From positions 1 to 64,000 of the forward strand of contig JAEYOY010000041.1 in assembly GCA_023411215.1 (NCBI GenBank): DNA of 64,000 bases, in the 5' to 3' direction. A program made the translations under genes and the position numbers. Below, one piece after another: positions 43,927-54,064 of this stretch (positions are counted from its first letter, which is position 1; each line of letters opens with the position of its first letter). Source of the stretch: Bacillota bacterium (GTDB taxonomy: Bacteria > Bacillota > Clostridia > Lachnospirales > Lachnospiraceae). The notes beneath the pieces are model-generated. The model worked only from the letters and a program-made list of their open reading frames with translations, was not told the DNA's origin and made no database searches.

Positions 43927-45432
43927 TTATTGCTTATCCCCGCGATGCTTTTCCACTGAGTTATCCTCCTTAGGCAACGAAAACAGTATCTCATAATATG
44001 TCAAATACTGCGACACACTCTTCTCCCAGGAGGAATCAAAATCCATGCAATTTTTAATAAGGTACTTCCAATCGGGGGTATGATATGCCTCAAGAGCCCT
44101 GTTTACTGCTTCATTTAAGGCTTGCCCGCTCCATTCCTTCATATAGAAGCCGTTGGATTTCTTCCGTTTGCCTCTGTTATCAATGACGGTATCCTTCAAG
44201 CCTCCTACCGGATTGACAATTGGGACAGCTCCATAACGCATAGCATAGAGTTGACCGAGCCCGCAGGGCTCGTATAAAGAGGGCATCAGATAGATGTCCG
44301 CTCCTGCATAGATTTTCTTTGCCATACCTGCCGAATATTCAAAGTCCACCGCGAGGCTATCCGGATAAGAGCTCGTGATATTAGTCAACAGTCCCTGATA
44401 ATACGGATTTCCTGATCCCATAACAACCAGCTGAAGCTTGCTAAAATCAAAGAAGCTGATGGCTTTCATCAGAATATCGATTCCCTTCGAATAATCCAAC
44501 CGCGTAATCATGGCAACCAGCGGTCTCTCGTCCTCCGGTAGCCTATAATGCTGCCGAAGCCAGGTTCTGTTCTTATGTTTCAACTCTGTATGCTTACTGT
44601 CATAGGGATATTCCAGTTCTCCCTCTGCCATAGGATCATACAGTTCTCTGTCGATGCCATTGAGGATCCCTACCATAGGCTCTTTCCTCTGCTCAATCAG
44701 AGGTGTCATCCCGCAGCCCTGCGATTGTATCTTAATTTCTTCACAATAACCCGGGCTTACTGTAGTAAGCAGATCGGAGTACAAAATTCCCGCACTCATG
44801 AAATTCAACCATTCTGGCCATCCCAGGCTATATTGTTCCTTCATACTAAGTAATCCCTTCAGATAGGACGCAGGAACGAAGCCGTGATAAGAGATGTTAT
44901 GAACGGTATAGACCGTCTTAATCTCAGGAAATTCCTTTTTGATTAATAAGGGCAGCATTCCTGTATGCCAATCATTGGCATGAATGATGTCAGGCTTATA
45001 ATTGAGCCTTCTAAGCATCTCAATAACCGATTTACAAAAGAAGAAATACCTTATTCCGTCATCCTCATAGCCATATATATTATCACGATAATAATATCGG
45101 TCATTGGTAATAAAATAGGTTATCATATCCTTATCACCGTTGTCAGTCTTGACTACACAGGTCTCAAACCCCGCTTCCATCTCAACGGGGAAATCAATGA
45201 GATACTTCATCCCTTCCTTAACCGTCTTGTGATAGGGCATGACCCGCCTGATCTCATAGGCTCTGCTTTCCTTCAGTGCTTTCGGAAAGCTTCTTGCCAC
45301 TTCACCTAATCCACCTGCATTGGCATAGGGCGAAATCTCTGCTGCCACATATAAAAGCTTTCTTTTTCTCATTCTCGTAACCACGCCTTTCTCATAACCT
45401 GCAAATCTTGGGCCGTAGGCACAAACTTTCAT
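43927..45432 (-). CDS. glgA: Glycogen synthase-like glycosyltransferase (GT5), second copy
   Basis: Up to 501 aa; GT-B fold. Start uncertain: ATG 45432 has AAAGGCG 10 bases upstream, while ATG 45372 (MRKRKLLYVAAE) gives the usual GlgA N-terminus. The donor-side motif that is KTGGLADV in GlgA reads NAGGLGEV, so the ADP-glucose-contacting Lys is Asn. Other motifs persist: HANDWHTGMLPLLI, VHNISYHG, GILNGIDRELYDP, MITRLDYSKGIDI, SLYEPCGLGQLYAMRYG. Lies 29 bases after the orthodox GlgA. Could be a specialised synthase or a regulatory partner. Confidence 0.87.
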   Translation of the reverse strand: MKVCAYGPRFAGYEKGVVTRMRKRKLLYVAAEISPYANAGGLGEVARSFPKALKESRAYEIRRVMPYHKTVKEGMKYLIDFPVEMEAGFETCVVKTDNGDKDMITYFITNDRYYYRDNIYGYEDDGIRYFFFCKSVIEMLRRLNYKPDIIHANDWHTGMLPLLIKKEFPEIKTVYTVHNISYHGFVPASYLKGLLSMKEQYSLGWPEWLNFMSAGILYSDLLTTVSPGYCEEIKIQSQGCGMTPLIEQRKEPMVGILNGIDRELYDPMAEGELEYPYDSKHTELKHKNRTWLRQHYRLPEDERPLVAMITRLDYSKGIDILMKAISFFDFSKLQLVVMGSGNPYYQGLLTNITSSYPDSLAVDFEYSAGMAKKIYAGADIYLMPSLYEPCGLGQLYAMRYGAVPIVNPVGGLKDTVIDNRGKRKKSNGFYMKEWSGQALNEAVNRALEAYHTPDWKYLIKNCMDFDSSWEKSVSQYLTYYEILFSLPKEDNSVEKHRGDKQ

Positions 45433-45461
45433 GTTCGAAAATCGCCTTTTATTTTTACACT

Positions 45462-46979
45462 TTACTGCGGCTTCAGCTTATCATACAGCTCCATATACTT
45501 GACGGAGGGGATTTCCCAGCTAAAATCCTTTGACATCGCTGCCTTAATGAGTTTGCTTCGAAGCGTTTTCTTTTTATATACTCCCAAAGCCCTTCTTATG
45601 GTATAGAGCATATCATGCGCATTGTAATTGGTAAAGCTGAAGCCGTTGCCTTCTCCTGTCGCTTCCTGGAAGGAAATCACCGTATCCTTCAACCCACCAG
45701 TTTCTCTTACAATCGGAAGTGTTCCGTATCGCATACTAATCAGTTGACCCAGTCCACAGGGCTCAAAGAGGGACGGCATCAGAAAAAAATCTGCCGCGGC
45801 ATAGATTCTCTGGGCTCTGGGGTCACTATAAGCTATCATAACTGACACCTTGCCCGGATAGCGGCTTACCGCACTTCGAAATAACTCTTCGTATTTCTTA
45901 TCTCCGCTGCCAAGAATCACAAATTGCACGTCTTCCTTCATCAGCTCATCAAAAACACATTCAATCAATGCTAAACCCTTTTGATCGGTAAGTCTGGATA
46001 CCAGTCCAATCATGGGAATGTCTTCATTCACGGTAAGATCCAGTCTCTTCTGCAACTCTGTCTTATTGATCTTCTTATTTTTCAAGGTAGACTTAGAATA
46101 GTTTTGATAGACGTAAGGATCAGTTTTCGGGTTATATAATTCATAATCAATACCGTTGACAATACCGCTCAAATTGTTTTCCTTAGCCCGAAGGAGTCCG
46201 TCCAGCCCTTCCCCGTAATAGGGATATTTAATTTCCTCAGCATAGGTGTCACTCACGGTTGTAATCCAATCAGAATATACTAATCCTCCCTTCATAAAGC
46301 TTCCGCAACCATAGAACTCCAGTTTATCCGCGGTAAAATACTCGTCTCCCAAACCAAACCATTCCTTCATCTCTGCAATACCATAGATCCCCTGAAATTT
46401 CAGATTATGAATGGTGAACATTGTATGTATATCCTTGTAGCGATCAAAGCTCCGGTATTGTGCATTTAGAAGCACCGGTACCATTCCGGTCTGCCAATCA
46501 TGACAATGGATCAAATCCGGGTTAAAGCTCAGATGGGGAATCGCCTCCAGCACCGCACGACAAAAGAAGGCAAAACGCTCCGCATCATCTCCATAGCCAT
46601 AGCAATTATCTCTCTTAAAGTAAAATTCGTTATCGATAAAATAATAGGTAATACCCCGGTATATCGCCTGCTCAATCCCGCAGTACAGGTGTCTCCAGCC
46701 CAGGTTAACATAGATGTGGCATAGATGTTCCAGCTCTATATGATTCTCATTTAAAATATCGGTAAGTGACATCTTACCTTCACCTTCCTCCAGCTCTCCT
46801 GATACCTCACCCCGGAGGATTCGTTTCGATTTACCGGCGTATTCATACTTTGGTATAATTACTCTCACATCGGCACCCCGCTTAATAAGCGCAGGTGGTA
46901 AGCCTCCGATCACGTCTGCCAGACCCCCGGTCTTAGCAAAAGGGCTGGCTTCCGATGCTACCATAAGAATCTTATTCAT
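45462..46979 (-). CDS. glgA: Glycogen synthase (ADP-glucose, GT5)
   Basis: 505 aa. Adds glucose from ADP-glucose to the ends of alpha-1,4-glucan. Motifs: KTGGLADVIGGLP (K16), CHDWQTGMVPVLL, FTIHNLKFQGIYG, GIVNGIDYELYNP, SRLTDQKGLALIE, PSLFEPCGLGQLISMRYG. RBS GGAGG 8 bases before ATG. A promoter (47003-47031) precedes it, so the two glgA genes probably form one transcript separate from glgCD. Confidence 0.95.
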   Translation of the reverse strand: MNKILMVASEASPFAKTGGLADVIGGLPPALIKRGADVRVIIPKYEYAGKSKRILRGEVSGELEEGEGKMSLTDILNENHIELEHLCHIYVNLGWRHLYCGIEQAIYRGITYYFIDNEFYFKRDNCYGYGDDAERFAFFCRAVLEAIPHLSFNPDLIHCHDWQTGMVPVLLNAQYRSFDRYKDIHTMFTIHNLKFQGIYGIAEMKEWFGLGDEYFTADKLEFYGCGSFMKGGLVYSDWITTVSDTYAEEIKYPYYGEGLDGLLRAKENNLSGIVNGIDYELYNPKTDPYVYQNYSKSTLKNKKINKTELQKRLDLTVNEDIPMIGLVSRLTDQKGLALIECVFDELMKEDVQFVILGSGDKKYEELFRSAVSRYPGKVSVMIAYSDPRAQRIYAAADFFLMPSLFEPCGLGQLISMRYGTLPIVRETGGLKDTVISFQEATGEGNGFSFTNYNAHDMLYTIRRALGVYKKKTLRSKLIKAAMSKDFSWEIPSVKYMELYDKLKPQ

Positions 46980-47002
46980 AAGATATTCAACCTCCTCTTA
47001 CC

Positions 47003-47031
47003 ATTATAATAATATAGGATTGGAGTGTCTA
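47003..47031 (-). promoter_or_regulatory. Probable promoter of the glgA pair
   Basis: Minus strand TAGACA (47031-47026), 17-base spacer, TATAAT (47008-47003). Leaves a very short 5' UTR with AGGAGG. Confidence 0.5.
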
Positions 47032-47248
47032 AAATTCGTCGATTTGCACATCAGTATCTTGACTCAAGCATGATGCAGAATATAATTCGATGAGCAACTG
47101 TATGAGGTCCATACTACGTGACTCATCCAAGCGAGAGCGTGTTGCGAATGAATTATGTTCCGTGTCATGCAATTAAAATTATATTGTGCAAATTGATGTA
47201 ACCGTAAAAAAGACTTTTGACGCTCTAATCATTAGGCAATTGCAATTA

Positions 47249-48370
47249 CTATATCACAGCACCCTTGCGTATCACCACCGGATAGCATTCCTGGCCCACC
47301 AGATGCTTTCCTTTACGAATGATTACTTCCTTATCCAGAATTACATGTTCCAGTACTACCTTGTCCTGTATCTCAGCATCCTGCATGATGACACTATTCT
47401 TTACAATAGCTCCCTCCGCCACCTTAACTCCACGGAATAACACACAGTTTTCCACATGACCGTTTATAATGCAGCCGTCTGCTACCAATGAATTTTCAGC
47501 TCTGGCGTTAATACCGTATTTAGCAGGAACCTCGTCCCTAACCTTTGTATAGATTTTCCCGTTACGATGGAATAACTCAAAATAATTTTCTGAATTGAAA
47601 AGCTCAAGGTTATGCTTGAAGTACGACTGTATGCCGTCAATATTGGCCAGATACCCGTCATAGGAGAAGCCCAATATCTTTAGTTTATTCAAATTTCGTA
47701 CCAGAACATCCTTATTGAAGTCAAAGAGACCCCTTGCTTCACATTCCTCGATCAGATATTCGAATAAACGCTTTTCTATTATGTATATTTCCATACAAAG
47801 CTTATCCGAAGTCGGATTTGACGGCTTAACCTCCATATCAATGATCCGGTTATTCTCATCCGTCTTTATAATGGTGTGTTTTGATAGCTCTTCTTTGGTA
47901 GCCTTCTTCATATGCTTATAGATTACTGTAATATCTGCATCATTCGCTTTATGAAACTCCATCGCCTCCTGATAGGTCAAATTGCATACCATTGAGCTGC
48001 CTGAAAGAACAACATATTTTTGAAGACTTTTTCTGATATAAGACATATTACTGTGAAATGCTTCGATTTCACCTCGATACCAGCCCTTATTATCGTGGCT
48101 GACATAAGGAGGCAGGATGAATAAACCGCCATTTTTACGGTCAAGATCCCACTGCTTGCCGGTATCCAGATGATCCATCAAAGAATGATAGTTGTTCTGT
48201 GTAATAATTCCTATGTTGAATATTCTCGAATTAATCATATTGGATAAAATAAAGTCAATAATGCGATATCTTCCACCGAAGGGTAATGCAGCGACTGATC
48301 TACGGAGTGTTAGCTCCTGAAGACTGACATTACTGTCACCGGTATAAATAATTCCCATTGTGTCTCTCAT
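47249..48370 (-). CDS. glgD: GlgD, regulatory paralogue of glucose-1-phosphate adenylyltransferase
   Basis: About 373 aa from ATG 48370 (RBS GGAGG); an upstream frame to 48424 lacks RBS. Nucleotidyltransferase fold (AALPFGGRYRIIDFILSNM) followed by a left-handed beta-helix (NCVLFRGVKVAEGAIVKNSV). The catalytic GGxGxRL loop of GlgC is replaced by YTGDSNVSLQELT, so it is probably inactive and tunes GlgC in a GlgC/GlgD heteromer, as in Bacillus/Geobacillus. 58 bases downstream of glgC, same operon. Confidence 0.9.
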   Translation of the reverse strand: MRDTMGIIYTGDSNVSLQELTLRRSVAALPFGGRYRIIDFILSNMINSRIFNIGIITQNNYHSLMDHLDTGKQWDLDRKNGGLFILPPYVSHDNKGWYRGEIEAFHSNMSYIRKSLQKYVVLSGSSMVCNLTYQEAMEFHKANDADITVIYKHMKKATKEELSKHTIIKTDENNRIIDMEVKPSNPTSDKLCMEIYIIEKRLFEYLIEECEARGLFDFNKDVLVRNLNKLKILGFSYDGYLANIDGIQSYFKHNLELFNSENYFELFHRNGKIYTKVRDEVPAKYGINARAENSLVADGCIINGHVENCVLFRGVKVAEGAIVKNSVIMQDAEIQDKVVLEHVILDKEVIIRKGKHLVGQECYPVVIRKGAVI

Positions 48371-48428
48371 AAATCCTCCATTCTGCCGCAATATTACGGC
48401 ACTGATATTCTCTATTGAACACAACTAA

Positions 48429-49664
48429 TTAGATGGCTGTCTGAAATGATTTATAAGTATCCACATCAATCATACTGCCCCTGGCCAATCGAAACCCGGT
48501 AGGGATGACCAGGTTCTCACCGATAACCGTTATGTCACATTCTTTAACTACAGCTGATGCGTTAAGGTCATTATCTGTACTGTAACCAATATAGCAGTTA
48601 TCTCCAATTACTGTATTCTCTGCAATGATCGCATTATCAATTATTACATTCTCTCCTATCTTAACATTTGGCATTAGAATAGAGTTATTTACGTGGCTTC
48701 CACTTCCGACCGTTACACCTGCAAAGAGCACGGAGTGCAATACATCACCGTATATGATACCTCCTTCCGTGATAATACATCTCTTTACATTAGCACCGAG
48801 AGAAATGTAATGCGGTGGTTCCACCGGATTTCTGGAATAAATCTTCCAACCAGTATCATATAGGTCAAGCTCCGAAGATTCCTCCAGCAAATCCATATTG
48901 GCTTCCCATAAGCTTTGGATGGTACCAACATCTCTCCAATATCCCTTAAAGGGGTATGCAAACATTCGTTCTCCATCCTTTAACATCTTGGGAATGATAT
49001 CCTTTCCAAAGTCATTATGAGAGTCTGGGGTATTCATATCTTCAATCAGATACTGCCTTAATTTCTTCCAGTTAAATATGTAGATACCCATGGATGCTTT
49101 GTTGCTGATGGGATTCTTCGGCTTCTCCACAAACTCGTAGACCTTCTCCTCCTCATCGGTATTCATGATACCGAATCGACTGGCCTCCTCCCACGGGACC
49201 TCAAGAATTGCTATGGTTGCATCTGCATTCTTCTCCTCATGATATTGAAGCATAGCATTGTAATCCATTTTATAGATCTGATCACCGGATAGAATTAGGA
49301 CATATTCCGGATCATAGGTCTCGATAAACTCCATGTTTTGGAAGATCGCATTCGCCGTCCCGGAATACCATTCACCCACGGATTGCTTCATGTAGGGAGG
49401 AAGAATTGTTACTCCGCCGTTAAGTCGGTCCAAATCCCAAGGCTGACCAATTCCAATATAAGAATTCAATTTTAAGGGTTTGTATTGTGTCAACACACCA
49501 ATGGTATCTATCCCCGAATTAGTACAATTGCTAAGAGGAAAATCAATAATTCGATATTTCCCTCCAAAGGGTACTGCAGGCTTCGCAATGTTTTTCGTCA
49601 GTACACCTAACCTACTGCCTTGGCCTCCGGCAAGCAGCATAGCCACACATTTTTTTGTAACCAT
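48429..49664 (-). CDS. glgC: Glucose-1-phosphate adenylyltransferase
   Basis: 411 aa. Makes ADP-glucose from glucose-1-phosphate and ATP. Loop LAGGQGSRLGVLTKNIAKPAVPFGGKYRIIDFPLSNC, LSGDQIYKMDY, VEKPKNP and GWKGTANA-like SGTANAIFQN; beta-helix from about 290. RBS GGAGG. Follows the branching enzyme gene by 29 bases, so glgB-glgC-glgD are one operon. Confidence 0.95.
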   Translation of the reverse strand: MVTKKCVAMLLAGGQGSRLGVLTKNIAKPAVPFGGKYRIIDFPLSNCTNSGIDTIGVLTQYKPLKLNSYIGIGQPWDLDRLNGGVTILPPYMKQSVGEWYSGTANAIFQNMEFIETYDPEYVLILSGDQIYKMDYNAMLQYHEEKNADATIAILEVPWEEASRFGIMNTDEEEKVYEFVEKPKNPISNKASMGIYIFNWKKLRQYLIEDMNTPDSHNDFGKDIIPKMLKDGERMFAYPFKGYWRDVGTIQSLWEANMDLLEESSELDLYDTGWKIYSRNPVEPPHYISLGANVKRCIITEGGIIYGDVLHSVLFAGVTVGSGSHVNNSILMPNVKIGENVIIDNAIIAENTVIGDNCYIGYSTDNDLNASAVVKECDITVIGENLVIPTGFRLARGSMIDVDTYKSFQTAI

Positions 49665-49693
49665 AAATAGACCTCCTTCATCCTTCTCTATTC

Positions 49694-51628
49694 TTACATA
49701 AGGTTCCTACTTTTTCTCAATCTCTTTTGTTGAAATACAGGCTTATAGAAGACAATAGACGATGGTGGGATGCGTAATGTGATAGACTGCTCTAATCCGT
49801 GACACGGAATCTTCTCCGTCTTAATCAAAGCATCGTTTCTATATCCGTCACCGCCAAATTCTGTATCATCCGAATTGAATATGGGTTGAAAGCCCTTTGC
49901 CAATGGTACTCCGATCCGGTATTCCGGTCGTTCCAGCGGGGTAAAATTCACAACGACCATAAGGTAATCCTCCGGTGTCCGACTCCTTCGAAGAAAGGCC
50001 AGTACGCTCTGACTGCTGTCATCTGGACAAATCCATTCAAAACCACTCCAGCTATTATCTTCCTCCCAAAGTGCCGGCTGATTGACATAAAAATGATTGA
50101 GTGCTTTTACATAACCCTGCATTTTCTGATGCATCTCATAATCCAAGAGCAGCCAATCCAGCCCTGCATCGAATTTCCATTCAATGAATTGTCCGAACTC
50201 ATTTCCCATAAAGCTCAGCTTCTTACCGGGGTGTGCCATCAAATAGCCTAACAGACTCCTCAATCCTGCAAACTTCTGATGATATTCCCCCGGCATCTTA
50301 CCCAGCAGTGACCGTTTACCATGGACCACCTCGTCATGGGATAGCGGTAATATATAATTCTCTGAGAAAGCATAGGTCAGAGAAAAAGTCAGCAAATTGT
50401 GGTTCCATTTCCGGTAAAACGGATCCATTGCGGTGTAGCGAAGCGTATCATTCATCCAGCCCATATTCCATTTGTATAGAAAACCCAGTCCACCGCTGCT
50501 AGTAGGCGCGGTAACCAATGGCCACTGGCTCGAGTCCTCCGCTATCATTAAGGTTGTTGGATACTGTGAGAATACAATTTCATTTAACCTCTTTAAGAAG
50601 GAAGCAGCCTCAAGATTCTCATTCCCTCCGTATTGGTTGGGGATCCACTCCTCCCTGCCAAAATCAAGGTATAGCATACTTGTCACTGCATCTACGCGAA
50701 AACCGTCTACATGGAAATAATCAAGCCAGAAGATAACACTGGAGTTCAGAAAGCTCTGTACCTCATGTCGTCCATAATCAAACACATAAGTTCCCCACTG
50801 CGGATGCTCCCCCCGCCTCGGATCAGGATGCTCGTAAAGCGGCGTACCGTCAAACCTTGCAAGTCCATGAGCATCCTTTGGAAAGTGACCTGGTACCCAG
50901 TCCAGGATAACTCCGATCCCTTTTTGGTGACAACAATCGATAAAATACATAAAATCCTTCGGAGTACCATACCTGGAGGTAACGGCAAAGAATCCGGTTA
51001 CCTGGTAACCCCAGGAACCATCATAGGGATGCTCCATAATTGGCATCAGCTCAATATGGGTGTATCCCATATCCACTACATAATCCACCAGTTCAGCGGC
51101 AAGCTCCAGGTAGCTATAGAAGGAGCCATCCTCCTTCTGTCTCCAGGAACCCAGATGAACTTCATAAATCAACATCGGCTTATCAAGTGAAGGTTTGCTG
51201 TTCTTATCCTCCTGCCACTTTGTATCCGACCAAGAATAGTCCTCAAGATCATATACAATCGAGGCTGTCTTTGGTCGAAGCTCACAGTAATAGCCATATG
51301 GATCACACTTGAATAAGACCTCTCCTGATGCACTGCCAATCGCATACTTATAGAGCTGTCCATTATCTAAACCCGGAACAAACAGTTCCCAGATACCCGA
51401 GTTATCTAACAATATCATTGGATTTGCTGTTGTATTCCAATCGTTAAAATCCCCCACTACGCTGACCCAATCAGCATTCGGAGCCCATACGGCGAAACGG
51501 ACTCCTTTCCGGCTGTCCTGATCCATTCGATGCGCTCCGAGCATATAGTAACTCTTATAATTTGTTCCTTCACGAAAGAGGTAAATCTGCTCCTGCGTAA
51601 TTCCACCTATAATTTCCTTCCTAGACAC
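49694..51628 (-). CDS. glgB: 1,4-alpha-glucan branching enzyme (GH13_9)
   Basis: 644 aa. Adds alpha-1,6 branches to glycogen. Starts with GTG at 51628 (GGAGGT 8 bases upstream). CBM48 (about 25-130), GH13 barrel (150-510) with nucleophile D313 (GFRVDAVTSML), acid/base E364 (IAEDSSQWP) and LSHDEVVHG, then a C-terminal beta domain. The usual long N-terminal N1 domain of E. coli GlgB is absent, as in most Firmicutes. First gene of the glycogen operon. Confidence 0.95.
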   Translation of the reverse strand: MSRKEIIGGITQEQIYLFREGTNYKSYYMLGAHRMDQDSRKGVRFAVWAPNADWVSVVGDFNDWNTTANPMILLDNSGIWELFVPGLDNGQLYKYAIGSASGEVLFKCDPYGYYCELRPKTASIVYDLEDYSWSDTKWQEDKNSKPSLDKPMLIYEVHLGSWRQKEDGSFYSYLELAAELVDYVVDMGYTHIELMPIMEHPYDGSWGYQVTGFFAVTSRYGTPKDFMYFIDCCHQKGIGVILDWVPGHFPKDAHGLARFDGTPLYEHPDPRRGEHPQWGTYVFDYGRHEVQSFLNSSVIFWLDYFHVDGFRVDAVTSMLYLDFGREEWIPNQYGGNENLEAASFLKRLNEIVFSQYPTTLMIAEDSSQWPLVTAPTSSGGLGFLYKWNMGWMNDTLRYTAMDPFYRKWNHNLLTFSLTYAFSENYILPLSHDEVVHGKRSLLGKMPGEYHQKFAGLRSLLGYLMAHPGKKLSFMGNEFGQFIEWKFDAGLDWLLLDYEMHQKMQGYVKALNHFYVNQPALWEEDNSWSGFEWICPDDSSQSVLAFLRRSRTPEDYLMVVVNFTPLERPEYRIGVPLAKGFQPIFNSDDTEFGGDGYRNDALIKTEKIPCHGLEQSITLRIPPSSIVFYKPVFQQKRLRKSRNLM

Positions 51629-52349
51629 CTGCTCTCACCTCCACTATTATCACACTAGCTATACATGCTACTAAGCACCACGGATTCATGATTGAACAAC
51701 TTTGTTAACAAACTGGGCAATAGCACATATTCATGACGATAGTAAGAACGCGAAGCATACCTTCTATCGTCGGCTAACTGTAAATTCACATATTATTTCT
51801 AGTACCTGAATAATATCAGTACTCAAAATATATGATGCTATACCCAAACTCATTCATTAAATTTTATAACTATTCATAAAGATAAGAAACAGTCCTTAGA
51901 ATACTAGTTTTCACTTTCTATTTCCGCAGATCTGAATCATTACGTGATTTATAGTTTTGTCTGATAAATTTCTATAAGATGTAAATTATAGGCTTATTAT
52001 AACATATTAGTCGGATTATGTAATTAGTTTTAATCCGTATTCTATTTATTTACACTCAATAAACTAATTGTCTGCACAACATAAAATTATATCCCAACCT
52101 GCTTCATAATAGATTTTATTTTTTCAGATTATCTTGTGCGAATATACAACACATCTTTTCTTTTTATGTATATTATTTTTTTATGTGTATTATGGTAATT
52201 CTTATAACTGTAATAATAGTTAAGAAAAACGTAATTGATTCTTAACACATATCGGCTTTACTTCTAATCCTATACTCTATATAATGGTTATATCTTAAGT
52301 AGCCATTAACTAGAATGAGAGTTATCTTATGGTATAAAGGAGATCTATT
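51629..52349. other. Intergenic region upstream of the WG-repeat gene
   Basis: About 720 A+T-rich bases without a gene. Contains repeat copy 3 and a TATAAT at 52280-52285 that may be the -10 of the WG-repeat gene; its -35 is poor. Confidence 0.45.
51729..51770 (+). repeat. Dispersed palindromic repeat, copy 3
   Basis: ATTCATGACGATAGTAAG, core AACGCGAAGC, arm CTTCTATCGT. Compared with copy 2 the arms changed A to G and T to C at paired positions (ACAATAG/CTATTGT versus ACGATAG/CTATCGT). Confidence 0.6.
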
Positions 52350-54041
52350 ATGAAAAAAACGATTATAGCTGTTGGTTGTGTATTAGCAGCTCTCATTATT
52401 GTATTATCCGTTTATTTTATATTTATAAAAGATAAAGCCGAGGACGTAGATAATCCTGATATTACTATTGTTCCGACTGAGACCCCTTCACAGGAACCCA
52501 CACCTACGGATATTCCAGATCCCGGGGATACATCTAATTCGACTGACCTCTTCCCTGCTTATCAAATGATTGAAGGCGAAAAAAGATATGGTTATATAGA
52601 TCTCAATGGTACATTTGTCATTGAACCGGTTTATGATTACGCTGAGAATTTTTCGGAAGGTGTTGCTGTCGTACGCACCGGAGAAAATTATAAAGTTATT
52701 AATACCTCCGGTACGGTAATCTTTGATAACAACAATATCATTTTACCTTATCGTAACGGCATGGCTGCCTTCATGAACATCAAAGAAGATACATTGCTAT
52801 ATGGTTATATTGATATAAACGGTAAGATTATAACTGATCCCAGCTTTATCTTTGCTGACAGCTTCAACGAGGAAGGTCAGGCATATGTGGCTCTACCAGG
52901 CGGGAAAAATTATCAGCTGATCGATAAGACCGGTAAGGTTCTTGAAACTTATGAAGTTGACCTCGGTGGTAACTATACCTACGCTTTTGAAGATGGATAT
53001 ATCCTTTATAGTGTCACTGATACTATGAAGTACGGTGTTCTTAAGGTAGACGGTACTACTGTGCTGGATCCTATCTATAGTGCCGTATCTTATCTTGGCA
53101 ACGATCTTTTCGCAGTCAAAAACCCGGAGCTGGAATCTTACATCGTCATGTTTGATCCTTCTGCACTATATAACGCTTCCGGAGAACAGCTAACCGATTA
53201 TATTTTATATGACGTACAGCATTTTAACGGAGAATATGCTTCTGCTGCCAATGACACCTATGTCTACTTTATAGATAGCAGTGGTAAGGAAGTCACTTCC
53301 CTTCCGAGCTTCGATGGGGAAGGGAAGCTTTCCCTTCTTGGCGATATTGTAAAGGCTGAGATTGATGGCGACTTGGCTTACTATCGCTTAGACAATACCT
53401 CATTATGGAAGGCGGACACTACCACCTATCTGGATAATGGCATTACGGTGAAGGAACTGAAGTTCAAACCCTTACGATCGGTTATGGTTCGATATCCTCA
53501 GGTAGAAGGCTTACAGGATTCTGCCATTCAGAAGAATATTAATGAGCAGCTGGAGACTCAGTTTACCGAAGCCCGTGCAAATATCACGGTAGAAGATAAT
53601 TTATCCGTCAATGATTCCTTTAAAGCTATGTTGAACAAGAATCTATTAACGATATCCATGAGTGGTTATGATTATTTTGAAGGTGCCGCTCACGGAATGC
53701 CCCTTAAGGATTTCTTCTATATTGATATCACCACCGGAGAATTTTATAGTTTTAAAGATCTATTCCTCCAGGGTAGCGATTACAAAGCTTTCATTGATGA
53801 ATTTATTAAAACGAAGATATCCGAAGCAGATCCGGAGGAATCGATGTTCTTCCCCGATACCTTTACCGGAATTACTGACTCCCCGTACTTCTACCTAAAG
53901 GAAAACAGCATCGTAATCTACTTCTACCCTTACGAGATTGCAGCTTACGCAGCCGGCTTCCCTGAATTCGAGATTACCTTCGAGGAGCTGAAGGAATTCA
54001 TCAATACCGACAGTTCATTCTGGAAGTCGTTTCATGAATAG
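52350..54041 (+). CDS. Membrane-anchored WG-repeat protein with DUF3298-type C-terminus
   Basis: 563 aa. One N-terminal membrane helix (about 5-27), a Thr/Pro-rich spacer (TPSQEPTPTDIPDPGDTS), then WG-like repeats (YGYIDLNGTFVIEPVYDYAENFSEG, YGYIDINGKI, YGVLKVDGTTVLDPIY) to ~320, and a C-terminal DUF3298/RsiV-like domain (GAAHGMPLKDFFYIDITTGEF, DLFLQGSDYKAFIDEFI, EITFEELKEFI). Exported and anchored; binding role likely, target unknown. RBS AAAGGAG. Stands alone. Confidence 0.88.
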   Translation: MKKTIIAVGCVLAALIIVLSVYFIFIKDKAEDVDNPDITIVPTETPSQEPTPTDIPDPGDTSNSTDLFPAYQMIEGEKRYGYIDLNGTFVIEPVYDYAENFSEGVAVVRTGENYKVINTSGTVIFDNNNIILPYRNGMAAFMNIKEDTLLYGYIDINGKIITDPSFIFADSFNEEGQAYVALPGGKNYQLIDKTGKVLETYEVDLGGNYTYAFEDGYILYSVTDTMKYGVLKVDGTTVLDPIYSAVSYLGNDLFAVKNPELESYIVMFDPSALYNASGEQLTDYILYDVQHFNGEYASAANDTYVYFIDSSGKEVTSLPSFDGEGKLSLLGDIVKAEIDGDLAYYRLDNTSLWKADTTTYLDNGITVKELKFKPLRSVMVRYPQVEGLQDSAIQKNINEQLETQFTEARANITVEDNLSVNDSFKAMLNKNLLTISMSGYDYFEGAAHGMPLKDFFYIDITTGEFYSFKDLFLQGSDYKAFIDEFIKTKISEADPEESMFFPDTFTGITDSPYFYLKENSIVIYFYPYEIAAYAAGFPEFEITFEELKEFINTDSSFWKSFHE

Positions 54042-54064
54042 AAGATGATTGTTTTGATATGATT

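Noticed and set aside
49799..51190. Several 80-159-codon ORFs antisense to glgB
   Set aside because: Shadows of the branching enzyme coding strand; no RBS or family pattern.
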